A stretch of 64,000 bases of DNA from Roseibium sp. HPY-6. GTDB lineage: Bacteria; Pseudomonadota; Alphaproteobacteria; Rhizobiales; Stappiaceae. The notes beneath the pieces are model-generated. The model was given only the letters and a program-made list of their open reading frames with translations, did no database searches and was not told the DNA's origin. Shown here piece by piece: positions 1 to 7,834 of this stretch. The first letter of the stretch is position 1. Every line of letters begins with the position of its first letter. Location: NCBI RefSeq assembly GCF_040530035.1, contig NZ_JBEWCD010000001.1, positions 1,302,001 through 1,366,000 of the forward strand. The letters are read 5' to 3'. The translations under genes and the position numbers were made by a program.

Positions 1-135
1 GTCCTTACAGAGCAGGAAGACAAGGTGCCATCATTCGACACTTATTTCGTGTATCCCTCCGAGCTCAAAAACACGGCTCGCGTGAAGGCATTCCGGGAAT
101 TTTTGCTGACCAGTGCCGAAAAATGGGTGTACTAG
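1..135 (+). CDS. LysR-type regulator, C-terminal end (partial)
   Basis: The window opens inside a reading frame that ends with a TAG at 133-135. The 44 visible residues finish YFVYPSELKNTARVKAFREF...AEKWVY, which matches the last strand and helix of the LysR substrate-binding domain; the YxVYP and 'R.kaFrdfl' pattern is usual there. The DNA-binding part lies outside the window, so the target and ligand cannot be told. A long non-coding stretch with a predicted small RNA follows it. Confidence 0.7.
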   Translation, partial: VLTEQEDKVPSFDTYFVYPSELKNTARVKAFREFLLTSAEKWVY

Positions 136-370
136 CGCGACGCAAAATCAACGCCTAATTAATGGGCAGGGATTTGTTTGCTGATTTTTTAAGCAAATGT
201 GTTTTGTCCAGATTTAACCGAAGGTATTTTTTGGAAAAAAACTGAATAACTTCAGCTGATCGCGGATCAACGTCGGCGCTAATCAGCTGTAAACAAACAG
301 CATTTTAAAATTGACTTAGCGCAATGCCAAAGCTCTGCAGAAATTGCATACCTGATTTGCACACCTGCCA

Positions 371-401
371 CTTGTTTATGCAGCTTGTGCACCGCATATA
401 A
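371..401 (+). promoter_or_regulatory. Sigma-70-type promoter of the predicted small RNA
   Basis: A CTTGTTT -35 element (371-377) and a CATATAA -10 element (395-401) are separated by 17 bases, the optimal spacing. The expected start is near base 407. CTTG at the -35 position is the usual alphaproteobacterial form. Confidence 0.6.
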
Positions 402-406
402 GCAGC

Positions 407-540
407 ACTGTTGGTCACACGGGGATCACATCCTCCTCCCAGTGATGCCCAGACCAGCTGTTCCCCTCTGGAAGGTGATTCCACTGTATTCAGTGAATCA
501 AATCAAACTGCCGGGTCTCTTAAGACCCGGCTCTTTTTTT
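407..540 (+). ncRNA. Candidate trans-acting sRNA with anti-Shine-Dalgarno loop (alpha-r14/cuckoo-like)
   Basis: About 134 nt between a promoter and a strong intrinsic terminator carry no convincing ORF but fold into a row of hairpins. The first has stem arms 421-429 and 442-450 (one G/G mismatch) and shows the motif CCTCCTCCC in its loop (432-440), an exact complement of ribosome binding sites. A second small stem (454-457 with 468-471) exposes a pyrimidine-rich loop, and a third (482-486 with 491-495) is perfect. Rhizobial NfeR1/alpha-r14 and the 'cuckoo' RNA family are known to display CCUCCUCCC in loops. The match here rests on architecture, motif and size, not on an alignment. It probably represses translation of many mRNAs by masking their SD sequences. 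Confidence 0.68.
510..540 (+). terminator. Rho-independent terminator of the sRNA
   Basis: Perfect 9-bp stem GCCGGGTCT (510-518) and AGACCCGGC (523-531) with a CTTA loop, followed by TC and seven T. This is a textbook intrinsic terminator on the plus strand, where no protein gene lies directly upstream. Confidence 0.9.
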
Positions 541-583
541 GTCCAGTGCATTGTGCGGCGCTATCAAATTGCGCGCCGCATGC

Positions 584-1546
584 TCACATGAACAGCTTTT
601 CACCGCTGAGGTTCTGATAAAGGCCGGCGACCTGCTCTTCGTAGCCATTGTAAAGCAGCGTGTCGCGGCGTTCGTCCGTGCCAAGCAGTTTTTCGCTCGC
701 CTGAGACCAACGCCGATGCGGCACTTCCGGATTTACATTCGCCCAGAAGCCGTATTCCTTCGGCTGGATCTCTTCCCAGAAGCTGACCGGACGCTGGTCG
801 GTAAAGGAAATCCGCACGACCGATTTGATGCACTTGAAGCCGTATTTCCACGGTGTCACAAGACGAATGGGTGCACCGAATTGTTTGGCGAGCGGTTTGC
901 CGTAGATGCCAGTTGCCATGAAGGCCAGTTCGTTGGTGGCCTCGTCAAGCGTGAGACCCTCCACATAAGGCCAGGGGTACCAGCTCTGTTTCTGACCGTT
1001 CGCAATGGACGGATCCAGGAACGTTTCGAAGCGCAGGTACTTGGCACCTGATTGCGGGCCCGCGAGTTTCACCAGTTCCGAAAGCGGGAAGCCTGACCAG
1101 GGCACCGCCATCGACCACGCTTCCACGCAGCGATGACGATAAAGCCGTTCTTCAAGCGGCATTTTCGACAGCAGCGTGTCGATGTCGACAATTTGCGGGT
1201 TGTCGATCATTCCGTCCAGCGTCACGGTCCAGGGTCTGATTTGAAGCTGCTGCGCGGCCGGCCAGATCTGCTTGTGCGATCCGAACTCATAAAAGTTGTT
1301 GTACTTGGACGCGATATCTTCGTCCGTCAGGTCCCTGTCGAGCGTAAAGCTGGCATTGCGGCTGACAGGATAAAGTCCGGCGCTCGGGTCTTCTTCCGCG
1401 AAAGCCGGCTTCATGCCGAGGCCAGTCCCCAGAAGGACACCGCCACCGGCCATGCCGGCAAGGATCTGCCGCCGGTTCAAAAAGACGCTTTCAGGTGTAG
1501 CCTCGCGCTCTGGAAGCTCCCAGCTGCGCTTTTTCAAGATGTTCAT
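584..1546 (-). CDS. msrP: Protein-methionine-sulfoxide reductase catalytic subunit MsrP (YedY family)
   Basis: Periplasmic molybdopterin enzyme that reduces methionine sulfoxide in oxidised envelope proteins. The 320-residue product has a twin-arginine signal (NRRQILAGMAGGG, about residues 25-37) followed by the sulfite-oxidase fold. The Mo-ligand cysteine is seen in YRHRCVEAW, and the family motif GAPIRLVTPWKYGFK is present. The ATG at 1546 is preceded by AGGAG at 7 bases; the frame opens two codons earlier with a TTG that has no better site. The usual partner gene msrQ (haem membrane subunit) is not beside it: upstream is a divergent serine hydrolase and downstream the sRNA region. Electrons may come from an msrQ elsewhere. 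Confidence 0.93.
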   Translation of the reverse strand: MNILKKRSWELPEREATPESVFLNRRQILAGMAGGGVLLGTGLGMKPAFAEEDPSAGLYPVSRNASFTLDRDLTDEDIASKYNNFYEFGSHKQIWPAAQQLQIRPWTVTLDGMIDNPQIVDIDTLLSKMPLEERLYRHRCVEAWSMAVPWSGFPLSELVKLAGPQSGAKYLRFETFLDPSIANGQKQSWYPWPYVEGLTLDEATNELAFMATGIYGKPLAKQFGAPIRLVTPWKYGFKCIKSVVRISFTDQRPVSFWEEIQPKEYGFWANVNPEVPHRRWSQASEKLLGTDERRDTLLYNGYEEQVAGLYQNLSGEKLFM

Positions 1547-1846
1547 GGTCAAACTCCTGTTTGTGAACGAAAGAACCTGAAACCGGCCTCAAAGGCAAAT
1601 AACGCCCTAGTGACCGTAAACAACCGGATCGTGATAGGATCTAAAACGCGGCGGACAGGCCCGATTGCGGGGCGAGCGGTCTTTGACCTGATATCTGCTA
1701 ACGGATCTGCGCATGAACGCGACGCAGATCGACGTGCGTTCAGACAAGCAAGGCCAAGTTGCCTGCATAGCAAAATCAAGTGAAAGCGCCGGACCTCTGA
1801 TTTGGGCGTTCTGAAGTGGAGATTTTAAAAGTAGGGGAGGAAGAAA
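1547..1846. other. Intergenic region between divergent msrP and serine hydrolase
   Basis: About 300 bases holding the divergent promoters and both ribosome binding sites. No RNA gene or convincing ORF is seen; only a weak inverted repeat (GAACGC...GCGTTC, about 1715-1741) stands out. Confidence 0.5.
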
Positions 1847-2980
1847 ATGTTGATTGAGAGCGTGCTGAAGAGCGCCGTTGAGGAAGAAAAAGTCCCGTTT
1901 GTTGTTGGTATGACCGGCAACTCCAGCGGCGTGACGCACAAAAGTGCTTTCGGCACGGCCACGGCGGCGAGAGCTGTAGATGCCGATACCGTCTTTCGCA
2001 TCTTTTCCATGACCAAGGCTGTTGGAGGTCTGGCAGCCGCCATCCTGGTGGACCGTGGCAAGCTCAAACTCGACACGCCAGTTGGAGACGTTCTGGACAC
2101 CTGGAACGAGTTACAGGTCCTGGACGGTTTTGATGGCGAAGAACCGGTGTTGCGCGCCCCAAGGACGACGGCCACATTGCGCCACCTGGTAACCCATACA
2201 AGCGGCCTTGAATACGAGTTCTGGAATTCGGACGTGCCGCGATACATGGAACTCACCGGACATCCGACGATCTTGTCGGGGTTGAAAAGCTCGCTCAAGT
2301 ATCCGTTAACCTCCGACCCCGGAACACGCTGGGGATATGGCCCCAGCACCGATTGGCTTGGGCAGATGATCGAGGCCGCGGATGGCAGGCGTATCGACGT
2401 TTTTTGTCAGGAAGAGATTTTCGAACCGCTCGCCATGGCAAGCACAGCCTTCGAGCCGGAAAGGCTGCACGAACGGCTCGCTGATGTCCACATTCGCGGT
2501 GAGGACGGCAAATTCGCGCCAATGGAACTTGCGCCGCCGTCGATGCCTGAAGTGTACGGAATGGGGCACGCCCTTTATTCGACCCCAAACGATTACATGC
2601 GTTTCCTGCGCATGATCTTGAATGGGGGACAATTGGACGGAAGTCGCGTTTTGTCCGAAGATGGCCTGGCAACCATGCTGGGTGACCAGATGAGCGGCCT
2701 CAAGTTCCAGACAATGGTATCCTGCTCGCCGATAACGGCCGACGTGGTTCTTCCTGACGATACGACCCACAGCATGATCGCAACGCTGCACACGTCGGAT
2801 GTTCCGGGGAAACGATCCGCGGGAACACAGAGCTGGGCCGGCGTTTGCAACACCCACTATTGGGTCGATCCGGGCAAGGATCTCGCTGCAGTGATCATGA
2901 CGCAATCCCTCCCCTTCGTGGAACCGCCTTTCATGGAAACCTATGACGCATTCGAGAGGGCTGTTTACGCGGTCAATTGA
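1847..2980 (+). CDS. Beta-lactamase-family serine hydrolase (class C / EstB-like)
   Basis: 377-residue protein of the penicillin-binding-protein/class C beta-lactamase superfamily. The nucleophile motif SxxK is seen as FSMTK near residue 56, within IFSMTKAVGGLAAAILVDRGKL, and a Tyr motif (GYGPSTDWLG) sits around residue 168. There is no signal peptide, which fits the cytoplasmic EstB-type esterases more than a beta-lactamase. The start is set by a strong GGGGAGGAAGAAA leader. It is transcribed away from msrP and ends at a bidirectional terminator. The substrate cannot be told from sequence; a carboxylesterase role is inferred. Confidence 0.85.
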   Translation: MLIESVLKSAVEEEKVPFVVGMTGNSSGVTHKSAFGTATAARAVDADTVFRIFSMTKAVGGLAAAILVDRGKLKLDTPVGDVLDTWNELQVLDGFDGEEPVLRAPRTTATLRHLVTHTSGLEYEFWNSDVPRYMELTGHPTILSGLKSSLKYPLTSDPGTRWGYGPSTDWLGQMIEAADGRRIDVFCQEEIFEPLAMASTAFEPERLHERLADVHIRGEDGKFAPMELAPPSMPEVYGMGHALYSTPNDYMRFLRMILNGGQLDGSRVLSEDGLATMLGDQMSGLKFQTMVSCSPITADVVLPDDTTHSMIATLHTSDVPGKRSAGTQSWAGVCNTHYWVDPGKDLAAVIMTQSLPFVEPPFMETYDAFERAVYAVN

Positions 2981-3010
2981 GCCCAAATGTACATATGAGC
3001 CGATACCAAA

Positions 3011-3033
3011 AAAGGGGCCATTCAGGCCCCTTT
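3011..3033. terminator. Bidirectional intrinsic terminator
   Basis: AAAGGGGCC (3011-3019), loop ATTCA, GGCCCCTTT (3025-3033). The A-run and T-run flanks serve both strands, between the convergent serine hydrolase and EF-G-like genes. Confidence 0.82.
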
Positions 3034-3061
3034 CCCATTGATCGGCTTCATCAATTGGGCG

Positions 3062-5125
3062 TCAAGCTGCCTGCTTGCCGGACCGCTGCAGCGCCTGTTC
3101 CGCGGCTTTGCCGGAGAGTTCCGCCATATGGTCGAACTCAGACGTGTAGCTCGCAACACCGGCTGTGGCTGAGCGTAATTCGACAATCAGGTCCCCGATT
3201 TCCGCTTCCGGCATCAAGGCCTGCACCTCATCCCAACCAGGCCAGTCCGGCCGTGCATCAAAGCCCAGAAGCTGACCTCGCCTTGTAGATACGATCGCGT
3301 TCACCTTTGCCGTCGCATCGTTGGGACAGGCAATCACAACCTTGTGGATCGGCTCGAGAAGGACAGGTTTACAGTCCGGCAAACCTTCCCGGATTGCCAG
3401 AATACCGGCCATCTTGAACGCCTGGTCCGAACTGTCGACCGAATGATAGGAACCATCGGTCAGGCAGATGGCTATGTCGGCAACCGGAAAACCAAAAGTC
3501 CCGCGACCGAGTGCATCCAGAACGCCATCCCTGACGGAGGCGATATATTGTTTGGGCACAACACCGCCTGTGATCGTGTCGGAGAACTGAATGCCTTCGC
3601 CTCTCGGGAGCGGCGAGATTTCCAGGACCACGTCGCCGAACTGGCCATGGCCACCGGACTGCTTCTTGTGCCGGCCCCGGACCTTGGTCTTGCCGCGAAT
3701 GGTCTCCGCGTAGGGCACGTGCGGTGTGTGTATCGAAACTTCCAGTCCGTATTTGCCAGACAGCCGTTCCTGAGCAACGCGAAGATGCATCTCGCCCTGG
3801 CCTTCCAGCAGGGTTTCTGCCGTTGTCTGATTCTGGCTTATGGAAAGAGACGGATCCTCCTCTGATAGTTTTGCAAGCGCCGCAGACAGGCGCACTTCGT
3901 CTTTTCGTTGAGCGGCAGCAACGGCCGTGGCCAGTACCGGGCTGCGGCGATCAATATCGAAGGCACTGCTGATTTCGCCTTCATCATGACTGAGCAGGTC
4001 CCCGGTTTCGACGCCATCCATTCGTCCGAGCGCGACAAGATCGCCTTTTCCGGCAGTCGCAATTTTGCTGGCGTGCTGGCCAAAGATAGAAAACAGGCCT
4101 GAAACCTTCACTTCTTCCCGTCCGTTGCGGAACAAGCTGTCTCCGTCGGAAACCTGGCCTTCGAGAACACGCGCAACGGAGAGCTTTCCGCCATGCTGGG
4201 TATGCAGCGTTTTGACCACCTGGAGAGTAGACCGTGTGCCGTTGTCCAGAACCCGATATTTAAGGACATCCACACCTGGAGCTTCGTGACGGAGCGCTTT
4301 TAAAAGACGGCTGACACCATTGCCGTGATCCGCCGATCCGAAAAACACGGGGCAGATCAGTCCGTCCCGCATCTCCTTGACCAGATCTGAAAAAACAAGG
4401 TCTCGATCAGGAGCAATATCCTCAAGCAGGGCTTCCATCAGATCATCGTCGTGATCGGCGAGATGCTCCAGCATTGTGAACCGGGCTTCAAGTTCACGGG
4501 CCCGGTCTTCATCGGACATGTCGACCCGCGTGCTCGCTTCCTTCTCATGGTAGACATGCGCCCGCTCCAGCGCGAGATCGATAAAACCGGTCGCCTGACC
4601 GTCTTCCCAGATCGGAATTTGCCGCAGTACAAGCGGTACCGCCGAGGCAGGCTGCAGAACGCTCAAGACGTCGCGCACGCGGCGGCTACTCTTGTCGATC
4701 TTGTTCAAAAACAAAACCCGCGGAATGGCGCGGGCTTCGAGGGCTTTCAGTATAAGCTGCAAGGCGGGTACCTTGCGTTCATCGTCCTCCGCAACAACGA
4801 CAGCGAGATCGATACCACTCAGCGCGCCATCCATTTCGCTCAGGAATTCCACCGATCCCGGACAATCGACGAAAACGAACCGATCTCCGAGATATTCCGT
4901 TTCGGCAATATTGAGTTCCACGCTCATGCCATGCGCGCGCGCTTCCGGCGAAGCATCGCCCACCGTATTGCCGTCGGTTACCGTCCCCTGGCGCGCCAGT
5001 TTGTCCGTTCGCGCGAGCAACGCCTCCAAGAGACTGGTCTTTCCGCTTCCGAACGGACCGACGAGGGCGATGCAGCGCGGCGAACTACCGGCAGCTGATC
5101 CTTTTCCGTTTATCGAGTTTGCCAT
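3062..5125 (-). CDS. Elongation factor G-like GTPase (EF-G paralogue)
   Basis: 687-residue translational GTPase with EF-G domain order. The P-loop is GPFGSGKTS (residues 23-31), G3 is VDCPGSVEF, G4 is NKID, and the later domains include the domain IV segment TGGVVPKQYIASV. The start at 5125 has GGGAGG at a good distance; upstream in-frame codons lack a site. It differs from true FusA in two ways: the P-loop lacks the AHIDAGKTT form, and the switch II catalytic histidine (PGH in EF-G) is serine here (PGS). This points to the 'EF-G-like' subfamily that coexists with a normal fusA, with altered GTP hydrolysis and probably a role outside routine translocation. It is monocistronic, with no str-operon neighbours. 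Confidence 0.88.
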   Translation of the reverse strand: MANSINGKGSAAGSSPRCIALVGPFGSGKTSLLEALLARTDKLARQGTVTDGNTVGDASPEARAHGMSVELNIAETEYLGDRFVFVDCPGSVEFLSEMDGALSGIDLAVVVAEDDERKVPALQLILKALEARAIPRVLFLNKIDKSSRRVRDVLSVLQPASAVPLVLRQIPIWEDGQATGFIDLALERAHVYHEKEASTRVDMSDEDRARELEARFTMLEHLADHDDDLMEALLEDIAPDRDLVFSDLVKEMRDGLICPVFFGSADHGNGVSRLLKALRHEAPGVDVLKYRVLDNGTRSTLQVVKTLHTQHGGKLSVARVLEGQVSDGDSLFRNGREEVKVSGLFSIFGQHASKIATAGKGDLVALGRMDGVETGDLLSHDEGEISSAFDIDRRSPVLATAVAAAQRKDEVRLSAALAKLSEEDPSLSISQNQTTAETLLEGQGEMHLRVAQERLSGKYGLEVSIHTPHVPYAETIRGKTKVRGRHKKQSGGHGQFGDVVLEISPLPRGEGIQFSDTITGGVVPKQYIASVRDGVLDALGRGTFGFPVADIAICLTDGSYHSVDSSDQAFKMAGILAIREGLPDCKPVLLEPIHKVVIACPNDATAKVNAIVSTRRGQLLGFDARPDWPGWDEVQALMPEAEIGDLIVELRSATAGVASYTSEFDHMAELSGKAAEQALQRSGKQAA

Positions 5126-5553
5126 AATGAGCCTCCCGTGTGTTTGAGGGTCTCCCCTTAACAACGCGGCATGGCCGACGAGGGACGCGGGCCTGCCGCG
5201 TCTCGCCCGGTTGGGATCGATGGCTGATCCGGCTTTAGTGCGCCTGGACGCCTCAGTGTGAGACGGCGCATCGACCATGGGCGGTCCTTCATCGTCGCGC
5301 TGAAGAGGCCTTGAAGGCAAGGGAATCTTACGTCGCAGCGCAGCAATTTGCGGCCAGGATATGCAAACACGGTGCAATTACATGACCTTGCCCGTTTCAG
5401 ATGTATATCCGGAAGGTCTCGGCTCACACGATATGCGCCTGTCAATGCTCACCAAACTTGTCGGCAGAAGCTGGTTCAAGCTAACCTTGTTTGCATATTC
5501 TGCTCGCATACCCACCTATCAAGGCAGATACACAGCAGCGCAGGTGTACCTGA
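5126..5553. other. Intergenic region between EF-G-like gene and small secreted protein
   Basis: Contains the EF-G-like ribosome binding site at its left edge and the divergent promoters. ORFs run through it in several frames but none has a start site or protein-like composition. No RNA or strong hairpin was seen. Confidence 0.4.
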
Positions 5554-5853
5554 ATGACGTACCGATTGTGCCTTTGGACTATCGCACTCTTGCTTGCAAT
5601 TGCGCCGCCTGCGGCTGCGCAGAATGTACAGCTGCGCGGATTGCCGCAACCCGGCACGTCGCTGTTGCCGTCCGCAGAGCAGCAACTCAATCAAAACCTC
5701 AATCAGCAAAGAAACGACTTTTCAACGCAGCGCCAGATCGATCGTTTCAACAGACAGAACCAGATCGACCAGATCAACCGCCTGAATTCAGAGCGCAGGA
5801 TTCCGGCAGATCCGTGCGCGGGTCCCGGCACGCCTTGCCGCGCGGACGACTGA
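5554..5853 (+). CDS. Small exported Gln/Asn/Arg-rich protein
   Basis: 99-residue product with a clear Sec signal (LCLWTIALLLAIAPPAAAQ, cleavage after AAA/Q near residue 22). The mature part is polar and strongly repetitive in Q, N and R (QLNQNLNQQRND, RQIDRFNRQNQID), suggesting a helical or disordered periplasmic protein, and it ends with two Cys (DPCAGPGTPC). No family is recognised. It is the only frame here with a signal peptide, which supports it as real. Function unknown. Confidence 0.65.
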   Translation: MTYRLCLWTIALLLAIAPPAAAQNVQLRGLPQPGTSLLPSAEQQLNQNLNQQRNDFSTQRQIDRFNRQNQIDQINRLNSERRIPADPCAGPGTPCRADD

Positions 5854-5925
5854 CGCCGGATCTCAAGAACCCGCCTGACAAATGTCCGCCCGTTCCGTGT
5901 TGCAGATCGGGCGTCCAGGATTTTG

Positions 5926-6405
5926 CTAGTTGATGGCTTCAAGCGTCAGTTTGCTGACACCAAGCGTAAGGTTGGTTCCTGTCTGGCTTTCCAGGCTGAA
6001 GGGGTTGAGTGCGATTGAACGATCAAATCCGCCTAAGAGCGCATTCGCCTTGATACCTGCTCCAAGGCTCGCTCCGGCCGTCAGACCACCATATGTTCCG
6101 GCGAGCAGCCCAGGCTTGCGGTTTGCAGAAGGCGCCAGCACGCCCCATACAAGCGTCGCCTCTTTGGTTTTTCCGATATCAAGACCGTAGTCACGGACCT
6201 CACCACTGTAGTACTCGATTGCTCCGCCATCGACCGGTTTGAAACTGCAGCCGAGTTTGGCAGTAGACCCGACAATGAAGCTGTGCTCACCTTCCACCAG
6301 GCAATTCAGGGTCCCGATCTCGACTTTCGGACTGTTTTCTGACGCATAGGCAGGAAGGGTCATCGAAAGTGTTGCAGCAGCAAGTGCCACGCTCAAAAAG
6401 CGCAT
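5926..6405 (-). CDS. DUF992 family exported protein
   Basis: 159-residue protein with a Sec signal (MRFLSVALAAATLSMTLPAYAS) and the DUF992 pattern: GTLNCLVEG near the mature N-terminus, LGCSF, YSGEVRDYGLDIG, LLAGTYGG and a C-terminal glycine-rich strand section. The two cysteines probably form one disulfide. DUF992 proteins are small periplasmic beta proteins common in Hyphomicrobiales and relatives, with no assigned function. The ATG at 6405 is chosen because GGAGA lies 8 bases upstream; an earlier ATG (6420) has none. Confidence 0.85.
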   Translation of the reverse strand: MRFLSVALAAATLSMTLPAYASENSPKVEIGTLNCLVEGEHSFIVGSTAKLGCSFKPVDGGAIEYYSGEVRDYGLDIGKTKEATLVWGVLAPSANRKPGLLAGTYGGLTAGASLGAGIKANALLGGFDRSIALNPFSLESQTGTNLTLGVSKLTLEAIN

Positions 6406-6805
6406 ACTGAATATCTCCATCTTGAATGGTCCCGTTCGCGGATCACGAGCGTCGGGAACGGCGAAGATATGGGTCCGCTTCACGTCAAAATCTGGGCGGA
6501 CCCAGCCTGTCGGGACACTAAAAAAATGTCAGGTTGCAACCGAAGTCGCGGCTCGAACCTTCTCCACGCAGTCGTCGGAGCGGCCCCGAATTCTTCCTCT
6601 TTCGACAGCATCCGCAACACCGGATAACAACCCAGAAGAGTTCAGGATTATCAATTTTTTAAAGTGTAAGACCTATTTCTATCGAAGGTAAGGTCAGGAA
6701 ATTTTTGGCGGAAACGGGAGACTGCAAAGTCGCTTCCACCCCTCAAGCTCACTACCTGGTCATGAGCGGAACAAACGTAAACCGGTCTGAAGTTGTGCGC
6801 TTTTC
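6406..6805. other. Intergenic region between DUF992 gene and glycan cluster
   Basis: About 400 bases between divergent genes, AT-richer near 6640-6700, with no ORF that has a usable start. Presumably holds both promoters. No RNA gene or strong palindrome was recognised. Confidence 0.4.
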
Positions 6806-7834
6806 ATGAAACTGATCGTCCAAATTCCCTGCTACAACGAAGAAAAGACGCTACCGGACGTCGTTTCTGCCATTCCGCGGTCCATTCCAGGGATCAGCAA
6901 AGTCGAAATTCAGATCATTGACGATGGGTCCACGGACGGCACGGTGGAAACGGCGCGCGCATGCGGCGTTGACCATATTGTGCAGAACGGGCGAAACAAG
7001 GGGCTTGCCCGGAGCTTCCAACACGGCATTGAATCGGCGTTGTCTCTTGGTGCGGACATTATTGTCAACACCGACGGCGACAACCAGTATTCAGGGTCCA
7101 GTATTCCGGACCTTGTCGAACCGATTATCCGGAAGCAGGCCGACATCGTTGTCGGTGACAGGAAGCCAGGCGACAATCCTGAGTTTTCCTGGCTGAAAAG
7201 GCAACTGCAGAAATTGGGTACGCGGGTCGTTCGCAACCTTTCGCAGGTGGACGTGGACGACGCGGTATCGGGCTTTCGGGCCTATTCGCGTGAAGCGGCC
7301 TACACGATAAACGTCATGACACGCTTCAGTTACACGACGGAAACGCTCATTCATGCAGGTCAGCATGGCTTGAGCGTCGTTTCTGTTCCTGTGAAAACCA
7401 ATCCGACGACGCGGCCCTCCCGGCTTGCCGGATCCACTTTCCGTTTTCTCAAGAAGCAGATCGTGACGATCCTCAGAAGCTATTTCATGTATCGCTCGCT
7501 GAACGCATTTCTGTGGGCTGGCGTTCTGATGATTGGCATTGGGCTGGTGCCGGTACTGAGGTTTCTCTTCTTTTATGCCATTGGCGACGGTGACGGCAGG
7601 GTCCAGTCATTGGTCTTGGGCAGCATGTTTCTGCTTGCCGGTTACATAACGGTCGTGATCGCGTTTTTAAGTGATGCTCTTGCCACCAACCGCCGCCTGA
7701 CGGAAGCCGTCCTGGAACGGGTGCGGCGACTTGAACAGCCGCCGCCGCAGGTGGACACGACAGACCTGCGGGAAACCTTGCAGATCATGAGACGCTCAGA
7801 TGACAAAGCCTACCGCGCTCGCAGCTCCAAATGA
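6806..7834 (+). CDS. Family 2 glycosyltransferase with membrane anchor (polyprenol-phosphate type)
   Basis: 342 residues. The N-terminal GT-A domain shows VQIPCYNEEKTL at the start, IIDDGSTDGTVE (nucleotide binding) and the DxD region NTDGDNQYSG, followed by GDRKPGDNPEFSW and an acceptor section with VSGFRAYSREA. Two hydrophobic segments follow (about residues 234-256 and 270-292), then a cytoplasmic tail, as in dolichyl/undecaprenyl-phosphate sugar transferases. It heads a three-gene cluster and its 3' end overlaps the next gene by 35 bases, so they are translated together. Likely role: load a sugar onto the lipid carrier used by the following membrane protein. Confidence 0.85.
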   Translation: MKLIVQIPCYNEEKTLPDVVSAIPRSIPGISKVEIQIIDDGSTDGTVETARACGVDHIVQNGRNKGLARSFQHGIESALSLGADIIVNTDGDNQYSGSSIPDLVEPIIRKQADIVVGDRKPGDNPEFSWLKRQLQKLGTRVVRNLSQVDVDDAVSGFRAYSREAAYTINVMTRFSYTTETLIHAGQHGLSVVSVPVKTNPTTRPSRLAGSTFRFLKKQIVTILRSYFMYRSLNAFLWAGVLMIGIGLVPVLRFLFFYAIGDGDGRVQSLVLGSMFLLAGYITVVIAFLSDALATNRRLTEAVLERVRRLEQPPPQVDTTDLRETLQIMRRSDDKAYRARSSK

